Assembly: GCA_020627645.1 (NCBI GenBank)
Contig: JAHDGN010000130.1
Coordinates: 1 to 8,154, forward strand
Direction of reading: 5' to 3'
Origin: Akkermansiaceae bacterium
GTDB taxonomy: Bacteria; Verrucomicrobiota; Verrucomicrobiia; Verrucomicrobiales; Akkermansiaceae
DNA: 8,154 nucleotides
The position numbers and the translations under genes are program-made. The notes beneath the pieces are model-generated. The model had not been told where the DNA came from. It did no database searches and worked only from the letters and a program-made list of their open reading frames with translations. Numbering within the stretch: the stretch's first letter is position 1; the number at the start of each line of letters is the position of its first letter. This document shows, piece by piece, positions 1-6,241 of this stretch.

Positions 1-52
1 GACTTTAGTCGACGAACTTGAAGCCACCTGCTTCAGCGGGTGGTGCATTCAC
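1..52 (+). mobile_element. Right end of an IS200/IS605-family element (partial)
   Basis: The segment has the layout of an IS200/IS605 right end: GAAGCC, a stem-loop with arms CCACCTGC and GCGGGTGG around a TTCA loop, then a short linker and a terminal TTCAC at 48-52. The family transposes as single-stranded DNA through a Y1 transposase that recognises such subterminal hairpins, and it leaves no target duplication. Coding similarity to an MBOAT protein begins just after base 52, which is what an insertion into that gene would give. A short open frame ends at TGA 19-21; it is too short to identify, but could be the tail of an accessory tnpB gene. The transposase genes lie outside the window. 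The call rests on the remembered shape of such ends and on the host-gene boundary, not on an alignment. Confidence 0.55.
24..43 (+). repeat. Subterminal stem-loop of the IS end
   Basis: Bases 24-31 pair with 36-43 to give an 8-bp stem (seven Watson-Crick pairs and one T-G wobble, 29 with 38) closed by the four-base loop 32-35. In IS200/IS605 elements this imperfect palindrome is bound by the transposase as single-stranded DNA. In TnpB-bearing members the same segment forms the 3' end of the reRNA (omega RNA) scaffold. Confidence 0.65.
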
Positions 53-288
53 TTGGTCAGGCTGAGGGTGCGGGAGCCGAGGTGTGGTTGGGGGAACTTG
101 TGTTGAGTCCGGTGGTTTTGCTTTTTTTGTTTTTGGTTTCGGTGATGGTGGTGATGGAAAGACCTGTGGCGGAGTGGCGAAAGAAATGTTCTTTGGGCCG
201 AGTTGTCGTTTTGTTGGCCATCTTTTTGGTGACTCTGTTGCTGTTGTCTAGACAGTCGCATCAGCCGTTCCTGTATTTTCTTTTTTAG
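53..288 (+). pseudogene. 3' remnant of an MBOAT O-acyltransferase gene (AlgI-like), interrupted upstream
   Basis: About 79 codons in the frame ending at TAG 286-288 encode two hydrophobic spans (VVLLFLFLVSVMVV and VVVLLAIFLVTLLLL) joined by a basic loop, and finish with PFLYFLF. That ending closely matches the PFIYFQF-type C-terminus of AlgI-like MBOAT proteins, which are usually ~470-500 residues. MBOAT proteins move acetyl groups across the inner membrane for polysaccharide O-acetylation. The conserved core with the catalytic histidine would be upstream and is absent here. The frame upstream runs into a stop at 19-21 within sequence that looks like an insertion-element end, so I read this as the downstream piece of a disrupted gene. 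A GTG at 40 could in principle start an 82-residue membrane peptide, but nothing supports its use. The AlgX-like partner starts 12 bp downstream, as expected of this gene pair. Confidence 0.6.
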
Positions 289-300
289 GTTTTTGATTTG

Positions 301-1767
301 ATGATTCATTTTTCGCGACTGGCTCCAAAGCATCTCCTTTCAGTGGGGTTTTGTTTGGTGCTGTTGTTGTTAGCCATTTTTCAATTGTTTGGCGAAGGGG
401 TGGAGGTTTCGAAGGGGAGAGGGTTCGGTGGGGTAAAGGCTGTGGAAGAAAGGTTTGTGGAGAGAGCACGGATTCCGGATCAAATGGGAAGTGTTTTAGA
501 TCGTTGGCAACTTGGATTGGGGGTGCCGGTCCATGGGGTCGTGGAGCGTGAGGGGGAGTTATTCTATCTTCCAGATATCGAGCATTTGATTGGGAAGGGG
601 TTTTTGAGGAGGGGGGGGGAGGTCGGTGCCAACTTGGGGAGTGATTTTGGTGGGGAGAATCGGAATCGAGATGTGATTTCGGCGGTGTTGGGTTTTCGGT
701 CGGCCCTTGAGGAGGTTGGCGTTGATTTGGTTGTGATGGTGACGCCTTCGAAAGGGATGATGATGTCAGGTTTGGAATCTGGGCGAGTACTGAGAAATTC
801 GGATTTTGAGAGTTTTCGAAAAGTTTTGGAGAGGTCCGGGGTGGTGATATATGACCCTGTCCCTATTCTGGTGGATCGGTTTGATGGGCGGGCGGGTGAT
901 GTTTTTTTGCAGGGGGATAGTCATTGGACGCCAGAGGCAATGAAGGTTGTTTCGGAGGATTTAAGTGGGCTTTTGAAAAGTAATTGGGAGGTGTCTCGAG
1001 ATCCTGACTTTCATTACCGTTCAATCAGTCAAGTCGTTGAAAATGTCGGAGATCTGGCGAGCATGATCGGCTTGGAGCAGAGTGAAAAGGTGATGGCGAA
1101 TTCGATTGAGGTCGAGGGGCTGGGTGAGGGCTGGGTGAGCGAGGTGCTTTTGTTGGGGGATAGTTTTTGCAATATTTATTCAGAAGTGGGGATGGGGTGG
1201 GGTGAGGGAGCCGGATTTCGGGAGCATCTTTCGGTGGGGATTGGCGCGAAGGTTGATTGTGTTGCTCGGAATGGCGATGGGGCGTATTCGAGTCGTTTGG
1301 CACTTCGAGAAAACCCTGGGTTATTAGAGGGGAAGAAGGTGGTTGTTTGGCAATTTGCGGCAAGGGAATTGTCGTCGGGTGATTGGAGGGTTTTGCCGGT
1401 GAGTGATGGGGAGGCAGGCGGGGTGGTTCGGTTTGTCGAAGGTGAGTGCGTGGTGTCGGGGACGGTGCAGCAGGTTCCGTCTCGCGTTGGCAACTCACCT
1501 TATCGTCACGCGGTGATGGAGGTGTATTTGACAGATGTTCGTTTGGTTCGGGGGAAGCAGGAGGTTCCAGGAAGTTTGGTTGTGCTGGGAGTTGGGATTC
1601 AAGATGGTCGGAAGACGGAGATGGCGGGGTGGAAGGTTGGGGAGGAAGTGGAATTGTCTTTGGTTCCTTGGGAGAAGATGTCTATGGAATTTGGTTCGAT
1701 GAGGCGGCTGTATTTGGACGATCCTGAGATGAAGTTTTTGGATTTGAGGAGATACTGGGCCCGTTGA
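301..1767 (+). CDS. AlgJ/AlgX-like SGNH O-acetyltransferase, membrane-anchored
   Basis: This 488-residue protein probably transfers acetyl groups to an exported polysaccharide outside the cytoplasmic membrane, with the upstream MBOAT protein as partner. Residues ~10-29 form a signal anchor (LSVGFCLVLLLLAIFQLF). The SGNH core follows: a VDLVVMVTPSKG strand, the GDSHWTP motif with Asp206 and His208, and LLLGDSF with the nucleophile Ser288. The spacing matches the Asp-x-His plus later Ser triad of AlgX/AlgJ. From about residue 360 there is a ~130-residue tail (..SPYRHAV.., ..GWKVGEEVELSLVPW.., ..RRLYLDDPE..) also known from AlgX-related proteins of PVC bacteria but absent from Pseudomonas AlgJ. 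I chose ATG 301 over the TTG at 298. There is no clear ribosome binding site, and translation may have been coupled to the MBOAT gene. A run of nine G at 611-619 lies in the frame. The acetylated polymer is unknown. Confidence 0.85.
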   Translation: MIHFSRLAPKHLLSVGFCLVLLLLAIFQLFGEGVEVSKGRGFGGVKAVEERFVERARIPDQMGSVLDRWQLGLGVPVHGVVEREGELFYLPDIEHLIGKGFLRRGGEVGANLGSDFGGENRNRDVISAVLGFRSALEEVGVDLVVMVTPSKGMMMSGLESGRVLRNSDFESFRKVLERSGVVIYDPVPILVDRFDGRAGDVFLQGDSHWTPEAMKVVSEDLSGLLKSNWEVSRDPDFHYRSISQVVENVGDLASMIGLEQSEKVMANSIEVEGLGEGWVSEVLLLGDSFCNIYSEVGMGWGEGAGFREHLSVGIGAKVDCVARNGDGAYSSRLALRENPGLLEGKKVVVWQFAARELSSGDWRVLPVSDGEAGGVVRFVEGECVVSGTVQQVPSRVGNSPYRHAVMEVYLTDVRLVRGKQEVPGSLVVLGVGIQDGRKTEMAGWKVGEEVELSLVPWEKMSMEFGSMRRLYLDDPEMKFLDLRRYWAR

Positions 1768-1788
1768 TGTGGGGTGGAAGGTGTGGGG

Positions 1789-1813
1789 AAAATCAGGGTC
1801 GGGTGATTTTTTT
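1789..1813 (+). terminator. Possible intrinsic terminator after the AlgX-like gene
   Basis: AAAATCA (1789-1795) and TGATTTT (1804-1810) form a 7-bp stem around the loop GGGTCGGG, and the downstream arm runs into a T-rich stretch (T7, C, A, then T7). The stem is AT-rich and weak, but its place 22 bp after the stop codon and the T-run fit rho-independent termination before the separate sigma-factor gene. Confidence 0.4.
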
Positions 1814-1866
1814 CATTTTTTTGTCCGGATTTGGATTTGGGCGGCACCTGATTGATAAATTTGTTA

Positions 1867-3981
1867 ATGTCGAAGAAGTCGATTTCAATTGTTATGAGTG
1901 ATTTTGAGAAATTTCGGGTCTCTGGAGATGAATTTCATTTTCGAGCGGTGGTGGAAGAGTATTCAGGGTTGGTCTATGGGGTTGCGTTGAGAAAGACGCG
2001 AGATCAGGAAATGGCGAAGGAGGTTTCGCAGAATGTCTTTCTCTCTCTGGTCAAGAATGCGGGGGGGATCAGAGATGTTCGAGCACTGCCGGGCTGGCTT
2101 CATCGTGCGGCAATGAACGAGTCGCGGGCGCTCATTCGCAGCGAGGTGAGGTATCGGGAGCGAATGGAACATTTTAGAACTCAGAAAATGAATCAAAAGA
2201 CAGTCAATGATGCGGGATTATTTGGAGTGAGAGACTTTCTTGATGAAGTGATCGGGAAACTTTCGAGAGGGGATCGAGAGCTTTTGTTTAGACATTATTA
2301 CGACGGGAAGACCTTTGCTGAGATTGGAGCTGAGATTGGAATCACCGAAGCGGCTTGTCAGAAGAGGGCCAGTCGAATCATCGAGAAGTTGAGGGGACGT
2401 TTTGTGAAGCATGGGGTGGCGATTTCGTCAGCGGCAGTGATGTCTAATCTGACTGCGGAGCTGAAACATCGATTGCCCGTAGGTTTTGCTGAAGAACTGA
2501 GCTTGAGGGTGTTGGCAGGTGATCTAGCGAGGCAAGGCTCTTCCCAAGATCTGGCGAGTGGGATGAAGATGGTGATGGATTTTGTGAAAAAGGCTCCGGT
2601 CATGGTGGGTTTAGGAATTGGGTTGGTTGTTGTCGCAGTGCTTGTTGGGCCTGCAGCTGAGAGCAGTGCTCGAGAGAAATTGTCTTCAAGCATTGAAGGG
2701 AAGCCCATTGGGGAGGAAGTTAGAAGTATTAGAGAAATCGCGATCATTGATCATCATTCAGATGACCCGACGGACAATGAGGTGCATTCGTTGGATCCCT
2801 ACAAAAAGGCCCGAGAGGAATTTGTTGAGGCGTTGAAGGAGAATCAGCCCGTTAAAAATTTAGAAAAGAAAATCGTACAGGAAGATCCCAATATTAGTAG
2901 GCTTGGGGAGCCCGGTGGGGGGATCTTCCCGCCGGAAAATGATCCGAATACTGGTGAGCTACACCTAAAGGTTGTCGATGCAGGGACGGGTGAAGAGTTG
3001 AGTGATTTTTATGTTACACTCTCTTGGAAGCTAGAAGTCGATTTTTCATTTGGTGACTTTCCAGAGATATCTGGGGAGCGGGAAAATGAGAGGTATCAAG
3101 GAAGGCGTGGTGGAATTGTCTTCAAAGGTTTGTCAGATATTCCATGGGGGATAGAGGTTGCAAGCGATGGATATTTGAAGTGTGATGCCCGATTCCGGCT
3201 TAAGGAGGGGAAAAAAAATCTTACCCTTTTGATGACTAAGATTGGAGGGACTTTGAGCGGGAGAATCGTAGAAAAGACTACAAGGGAGGGCGTCAGAGGT
3301 GCGGTTCGCCTAAAAATTGAGCTAGATCAGGATGATCAAAGGGTCCACGAATTAATGGTTTACTCAGGTCCTAACGGTTATTTTGAATTCGCTGGTGTTC
3401 CTAAGGGTAGACATCGGGCAACTCTTTCCGTCATTGATAATCGGTATTTCCCCTTTAGCCGGGATGTGGATTTGTCTGGCGGTGGGCGTCAAAATTTGGG
3501 GGAAGTGCGGGTCGAACGACATTTTGAATTTAACGGTCGAGTCGTGGGGGAAAATGGAAAGGGACTGAGGGGCCAAGCTGTTTACTTGATGCCTTTGGAG
3601 ATGAATCATCTGAATAAAGATGCTGTTGCGAAGGAGTATGAAGGCGGGGTGGGGAGGTTGGAGATGAATATCGAGAAAATTAATAGGGTTCGCAGGGAAG
3701 AGGAGGCTTCTGATCCTGTAGACGAACTCTCGTTATATTTAGAACGATTGGACTGGGGTTTTCATAAGCTTGAAAATGATCGAGGCGGGAATGTTTGGCG
3801 TTTCTTGGCAAATCAAGAGGGGGATTTTGGGGCAAGTGTCGATAGGTTTGTTCAAGCTGAAAAAATGAGGATCCCTGCGGGGACATATCGGGTGGTTTAC
3901 GGTGACCCGTCTCGTGACTCTCAGGTGATCGAGATTGGTCATGGGATGGCTCGAAAATTCGTTTTAACCTCTTCGAGGTAG
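1867..3981 (+). CDS. ECF-type sigma-70 factor fused to a membrane span and extracytoplasmic beta-sandwich domains
   Basis: Residues ~15-95 are sigma region 2 (..EYSGLVYGVALRKTRD.., then ..LPGWLHRAAMNESRA..), which binds core polymerase and the -10 element. Residues ~123-180 are region 4 (LDEVIGKLSRGDRELLF.., ..TFAEIGAEIGITEAACQKR..), the helix-turn-helix for the -35 element. A short HGVAISSAAV.. segment resembles the post-region-4 extension of Verrucomicrobiota/Planctomycetota sigma factors. Residues ~243-264 form a single membrane span. About 430 residues follow, predicted outside, with two or three carboxypeptidase-regulatory-like units (near 365-455, 457-545 and 550 to the end), including TLSGRIVEKTTREGVRGAV and PNGYFEFAGVPKGRHRATL. 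Plain ECF factors are ~180-200 residues. No anti-sigma gene is adjacent, so the tail may control the sigma domain. ATG 1867 is used; ATG 1894 (MSDFEKF) is equally possible, as neither has a ribosome binding site. Sigma and membrane assignments are firm; ligand and target genes are unknown. Confidence 0.85.
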   Translation: MSKKSISIVMSDFEKFRVSGDEFHFRAVVEEYSGLVYGVALRKTRDQEMAKEVSQNVFLSLVKNAGGIRDVRALPGWLHRAAMNESRALIRSEVRYRERMEHFRTQKMNQKTVNDAGLFGVRDFLDEVIGKLSRGDRELLFRHYYDGKTFAEIGAEIGITEAACQKRASRIIEKLRGRFVKHGVAISSAAVMSNLTAELKHRLPVGFAEELSLRVLAGDLARQGSSQDLASGMKMVMDFVKKAPVMVGLGIGLVVVAVLVGPAAESSAREKLSSSIEGKPIGEEVRSIREIAIIDHHSDDPTDNEVHSLDPYKKAREEFVEALKENQPVKNLEKKIVQEDPNISRLGEPGGGIFPPENDPNTGELHLKVVDAGTGEELSDFYVTLSWKLEVDFSFGDFPEISGERENERYQGRRGGIVFKGLSDIPWGIEVASDGYLKCDARFRLKEGKKNLTLLMTKIGGTLSGRIVEKTTREGVRGAVRLKIELDQDDQRVHELMVYSGPNGYFEFAGVPKGRHRATLSVIDNRYFPFSRDVDLSGGGRQNLGEVRVERHFEFNGRVVGENGKGLRGQAVYLMPLEMNHLNKDAVAKEYEGGVGRLEMNIEKINRVRREEEASDPVDELSLYLERLDWGFHKLENDRGGNVWRFLANQEGDFGASVDRFVQAEKMRIPAGTYRVVYGDPSRDSQVIEIGHGMARKFVLTSSR

Positions 3982-3983
3982 AT

Positions 3984-5342
3984 CTAGGTTGGAAGTTTTG
4001 AGGGATCTAGTTTGGAGTTGTGGCGAGAGTCTGTGGGTATTTTTGAAATGACTTGGATTTTTTCGATGGGTGCCCAGGGGAGATCAATTTCGAGTGGAGA
4101 CTGGAGGTAGAGGGTTCCTTTCCAGAAGGCGCAGGGGGTGTTGGGGTGTTGTTGTCGGAGGGCAGCTTCGATTTGGAGAGGGAAGTAGTTTTGGTGTTCT
4201 CCGTCTAGGCGACCGAGGAGCCAGAGGTTTCCATCGTTATCGAGTTGTCCGGCGTCGCCGGTGCGGTGGAAAACCTTGCCGTCGATGGTGGTTTTGTTTT
4301 CGGAATCGCCTCGGCCATCGAGGTATCCTTGGAGGACGTTGGGGCCGGAGACGAGGATTTCGTTTTTGATGATGCGGAGGTCGATTTCGGGGATGGGTTT
4401 TCCGGCGGGAAGGCCGTGGCCAGAGGCGATTTTTTCCTCTAGTTCTGGAGTGAGAGAGTCGGGGGAGAGGTGTGAGACGGGTTCGGCTTCGGACGATCCG
4501 TAGACGGCGTGAATTTTTTCGGTAGCTTGTTGCAACAGGTCGGGGAAGACGGGGCCTCCGCCGGTATAGATTTCGGTCATTCGGTCGAAGAATGAAGTTG
4601 GCATGTTGTTTAGAAATCCTGGGGCAGCGGTGGTACGGGTGATGTCGTATTTTTCGATTTGTTGGAGAATGTTTTCGGTTTGAGGAGTTCCTGGTTTTGA
4701 GAGGTCGGTGTTTGCGATGACAGAAGTGACTTGGTGGGAGAGGTTGGTGAGGAGGAAGACAGGGAGGGTGACGAGGTCGGTTTGTCCTGGTTGGAGGTTG
4801 AGGCTTTGGCCGATGGTTTGGTCTTGAGCGAGGAGGAATTCGTGAGTGCGGACGATGCCTTTGGGTAGGCCGGTTGAGCCGGAGGTGAACGTGATGAGGG
4901 CGGGGTGGTTGGGTGGAACTTTGGTAGGAGGGGGGGAGTCAGGAAGTGGTTGCCACTTTTTTGTGAAGGGGAGCCAGGAGCCCGTGTGGAAAGGTTTTGG
5001 GAGCTGGTGTTTGAGCCGGAGGAGTTGTGCTTTTGGACTGCCTAGAAACGCTTTGGGTGGGATCCATTCGAGACAGTGTTTTAAAAATTTGGCCCCCTTT
5101 GCGGGGTCGACAAGAATGACGGTGAGGCCAGCATGAAGGGAGGAGAGGAGGAGTTCGTAGAGTGGGATTGAGATGGGGTGGAGTAGAAGGATGGGGTCGC
5201 CTTTTTTGAGGCCTGATTTTTGAAGAAGAGCGGCGCCTCCGGCGATTCGTTGGGAGAGTTGACGGAAGGTGATGGATTCCTTGGCGTCAATGATGGCGAC
5301 TTGGTCGGTGGGGTTTTGGTGGATTTTTGAGACGAGGTTCAT
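3984..5342 (-). CDS. AMP-forming acyl-CoA synthetase/ligase family protein, short form
   Basis: The 452-residue protein belongs to the ANL superfamily, which activates a carboxylate as acyl-AMP and usually passes it to a thiol. The AMP-binding loop TSGSTGLPKG is at 153-162, YGSSEAEP at 281-288, the ribose-binding HRTGDAG (Asp363) at 359-365, and the hinge LLGRLDG at 375-381. Near the C-terminus PTDSRHNSKLD (436-446) carries the candidate catalytic lysine Lys444. Its Arg-His-Asn-x-Lys context resembles the C-terminus of OleC-type (beta-lactone-forming) members rather than the usual TxxGK. It is shorter than the common 500-560 residues, yet both domains seem present. ATG at 5342 lies 53 bp after the GNAT stop, the gap being almost entirely heptamer repeats. 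As last gene of a lipid-type cluster it probably activates a fatty or other hydrophobic acid; the substrate cannot be read from sequence. Confidence 0.87.
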   Translation of the reverse strand: MNLVSKIHQNPTDQVAIIDAKESITFRQLSQRIAGGAALLQKSGLKKGDPILLLHPISIPLYELLLSSLHAGLTVILVDPAKGAKFLKHCLEWIPPKAFLGSPKAQLLRLKHQLPKPFHTGSWLPFTKKWQPLPDSPPPTKVPPNHPALITFTSGSTGLPKGIVRTHEFLLAQDQTIGQSLNLQPGQTDLVTLPVFLLTNLSHQVTSVIANTDLSKPGTPQTENILQQIEKYDITRTTAAPGFLNNMPTSFFDRMTEIYTGGGPVFPDLLQQATEKIHAVYGSSEAEPVSHLSPDSLTPELEEKIASGHGLPAGKPIPEIDLRIIKNEILVSGPNVLQGYLDGRGDSENKTTIDGKVFHRTGDAGQLDNDGNLWLLGRLDGEHQNYFPLQIEAALRQQHPNTPCAFWKGTLYLQSPLEIDLPWAPIEKIQVISKIPTDSRHNSKLDPSKLPT

Positions 5343-5348
5343 TTTGTC

Positions 5349-5397
5349 GGAGGTCTGAGGTCGGAGGTCTGAGGTCGGAAATCGGGGATTTGAGATT
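5349..5397 (-). repeat. Degenerate heptanucleotide repeat array between GNAT and ligase genes
   Basis: On the + strand seven consecutive 7-base units fill the gap: GGAGGTC, TGAGGTC, GGAGGTC, TGAGGTC, GGAAATC, GGGGATT, TGAGATT. A possible eighth, TTTTGTC, is at 5342-5348. The first four make two exact copies of a 14-base unit. The array runs from the ligase start codon into the GNAT stop codon (5396-5398), so it is the whole spacer. The period is 7, not 3 or 6. It recalls the heptanucleotide short tandem repeats described in filamentous cyanobacteria. Confidence 0.75.
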
Positions 5398-6241
5398 AGT
5401 GGGCAGTTTCTTGTTGCTGGAGAGGTTTTGAGAAAAGGGTGTATTGGCGGAAGGGGCTAGCGTTGAAGCGGGTGGAGATGCGTAGGGATTGGTTGTTTTC
5501 ATGTTGGAGGGCGTGGATGGCTGTCTTGAATCCTCGCTTGGTAGCGGCTTGTTGGAGGTGGTGGACTAAGAGGGTGCCGAGGCCGGCGTTGGTTCGTTGC
5601 GGTAGGACGGCAAGAGTTTTGACGATGTAGCGGGTTTGGTCGGGAAAGCCGAAGACGTAACCGATGAGTTTTTGATTGTGATAGGCGAGGAAGGCGTCTT
5701 GTGGGGTGAGGTGAGGGGCGAAGGGTAGGTATTGTTGGAGGAATTCGTTTTGGGAAATCGGTGTGTAGAGGAAGTTCTTTGAGAAGGCTTCGAGGCTGAG
5801 TTGATGGATTTTGATGAGTTCGGCTTTGAGGTTGTTGGTGTCGAGTGGGCTGATGGTGACTTGGTGTTCTTTGAGTCGTTTTTGGAGGCGGGATAGATTT
5901 GGTTGTGGTTGGGCCAGGTCGATGGTGGATGAGGTGTCGGTGGAGAGTGGGGTGTATCCGGAGTCGAGGAGGAGTTGGGGGAGTTCGGGCGGAGTTTGTG
6001 GTTCGAGAAGAAAAGGGGGGGAGTTGTCGGTCTGGGTGATGGCGCGATGGGGCCGCCAGGTGTTGCCTTCCATGGGGCCGATGGCAATGGTGCAGTTTTT
6101 CGTGCGCAGGTAGTCTTCGGCATCTTGAAGTTCCTCGATGTTTGAGGGAACACCGAATGTGCCCACTCTATGGTCTTGGTATTTGGGTGTGTTGGAGTGC
6201 CAGATTCCAAGCTTGTTGATGATGTGGTCCGGTTGATTCAT
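5396..6241 (-). CDS. GNAT-family acetyltransferase with an extra N-terminal domain
   Basis: The 281-residue protein has two parts. Residues 1-~115 contain IGPMEGNTWRPHR (54-66) and PPFLLEPQTPPEL (75-87), a Gly-Pro-Met-x-Gly-x-Thr-Trp/Phe-x-x-Glu-Pro pattern I recognise from a group of two-part GNAT-like proteins. Residues ~125-270 form the acetyltransferase fold, with VKTLAVLP (strand 4) followed by the acetyl-CoA pyrophosphate loop in QRTNAGLGT (215-223). In that loop the usual arginine is one position off the R/Q-x-x-G-x-G pattern. The acceptor, probably an amine, is unknown. The ATG overlaps the TGA of the upstream kinase-like gene as ATGA, so translation is likely coupled. The same frame stays open far upstream (to ~7297), but that His/Pro/Arg-rich stretch is antigenic nonsense within the kinase gene; similarity begins only at this ATG. 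Confidence 0.83.
   Translation of the reverse strand: MNQPDHIINKLGIWHSNTPKYQDHRVGTFGVPSNIEELQDAEDYLRTKNCTIAIGPMEGNTWRPHRAITQTDNSPPFLLEPQTPPELPQLLLDSGYTPLSTDTSSTIDLAQPQPNLSRLQKRLKEHQVTISPLDTNNLKAELIKIHQLSLEAFSKNFLYTPISQNEFLQQYLPFAPHLTPQDAFLAYHNQKLIGYVFGFPDQTRYIVKTLAVLPQRTNAGLGTLLVHHLQQAATKRGFKTAIHALQHENNQSLRISTRFNASPFRQYTLFSKPLQQQETAH

Noticed and set aside
40..288. Independent 82-residue membrane protein starting at GTG 40.
   Set aside because: The start lies in the hairpin arm of the presumed IS end, and the sequence ends like an AlgI-type MBOAT protein, so a gene remnant is the better reading.
1025..1498. 157-residue minus-strand open frame.
   Set aside because: It is Pro/Ser/His-rich, antisense to the well-supported AlgX-like gene, and explained by the strand skew.
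1831..1859. Possible promoter TTGGAT, 17 bp, GATAAA before the sigma-fusion gene.
   Set aside because: Only three of six and four of six matches to the sigma-70 boxes, and the true start codon is uncertain; too weak to annotate.
3967..3979. Small hairpin ACCTC/GAGGT at the end of the sigma gene as a bidirectional terminator.
   Set aside because: Only 5 bp of stem and no T-run follows on either strand.
5566..6210. 214-residue minus-strand open frame.
   Set aside because: It overlaps the GNAT gene in another frame with Thr/Ser/Pro-rich sequence and no family resemblance.
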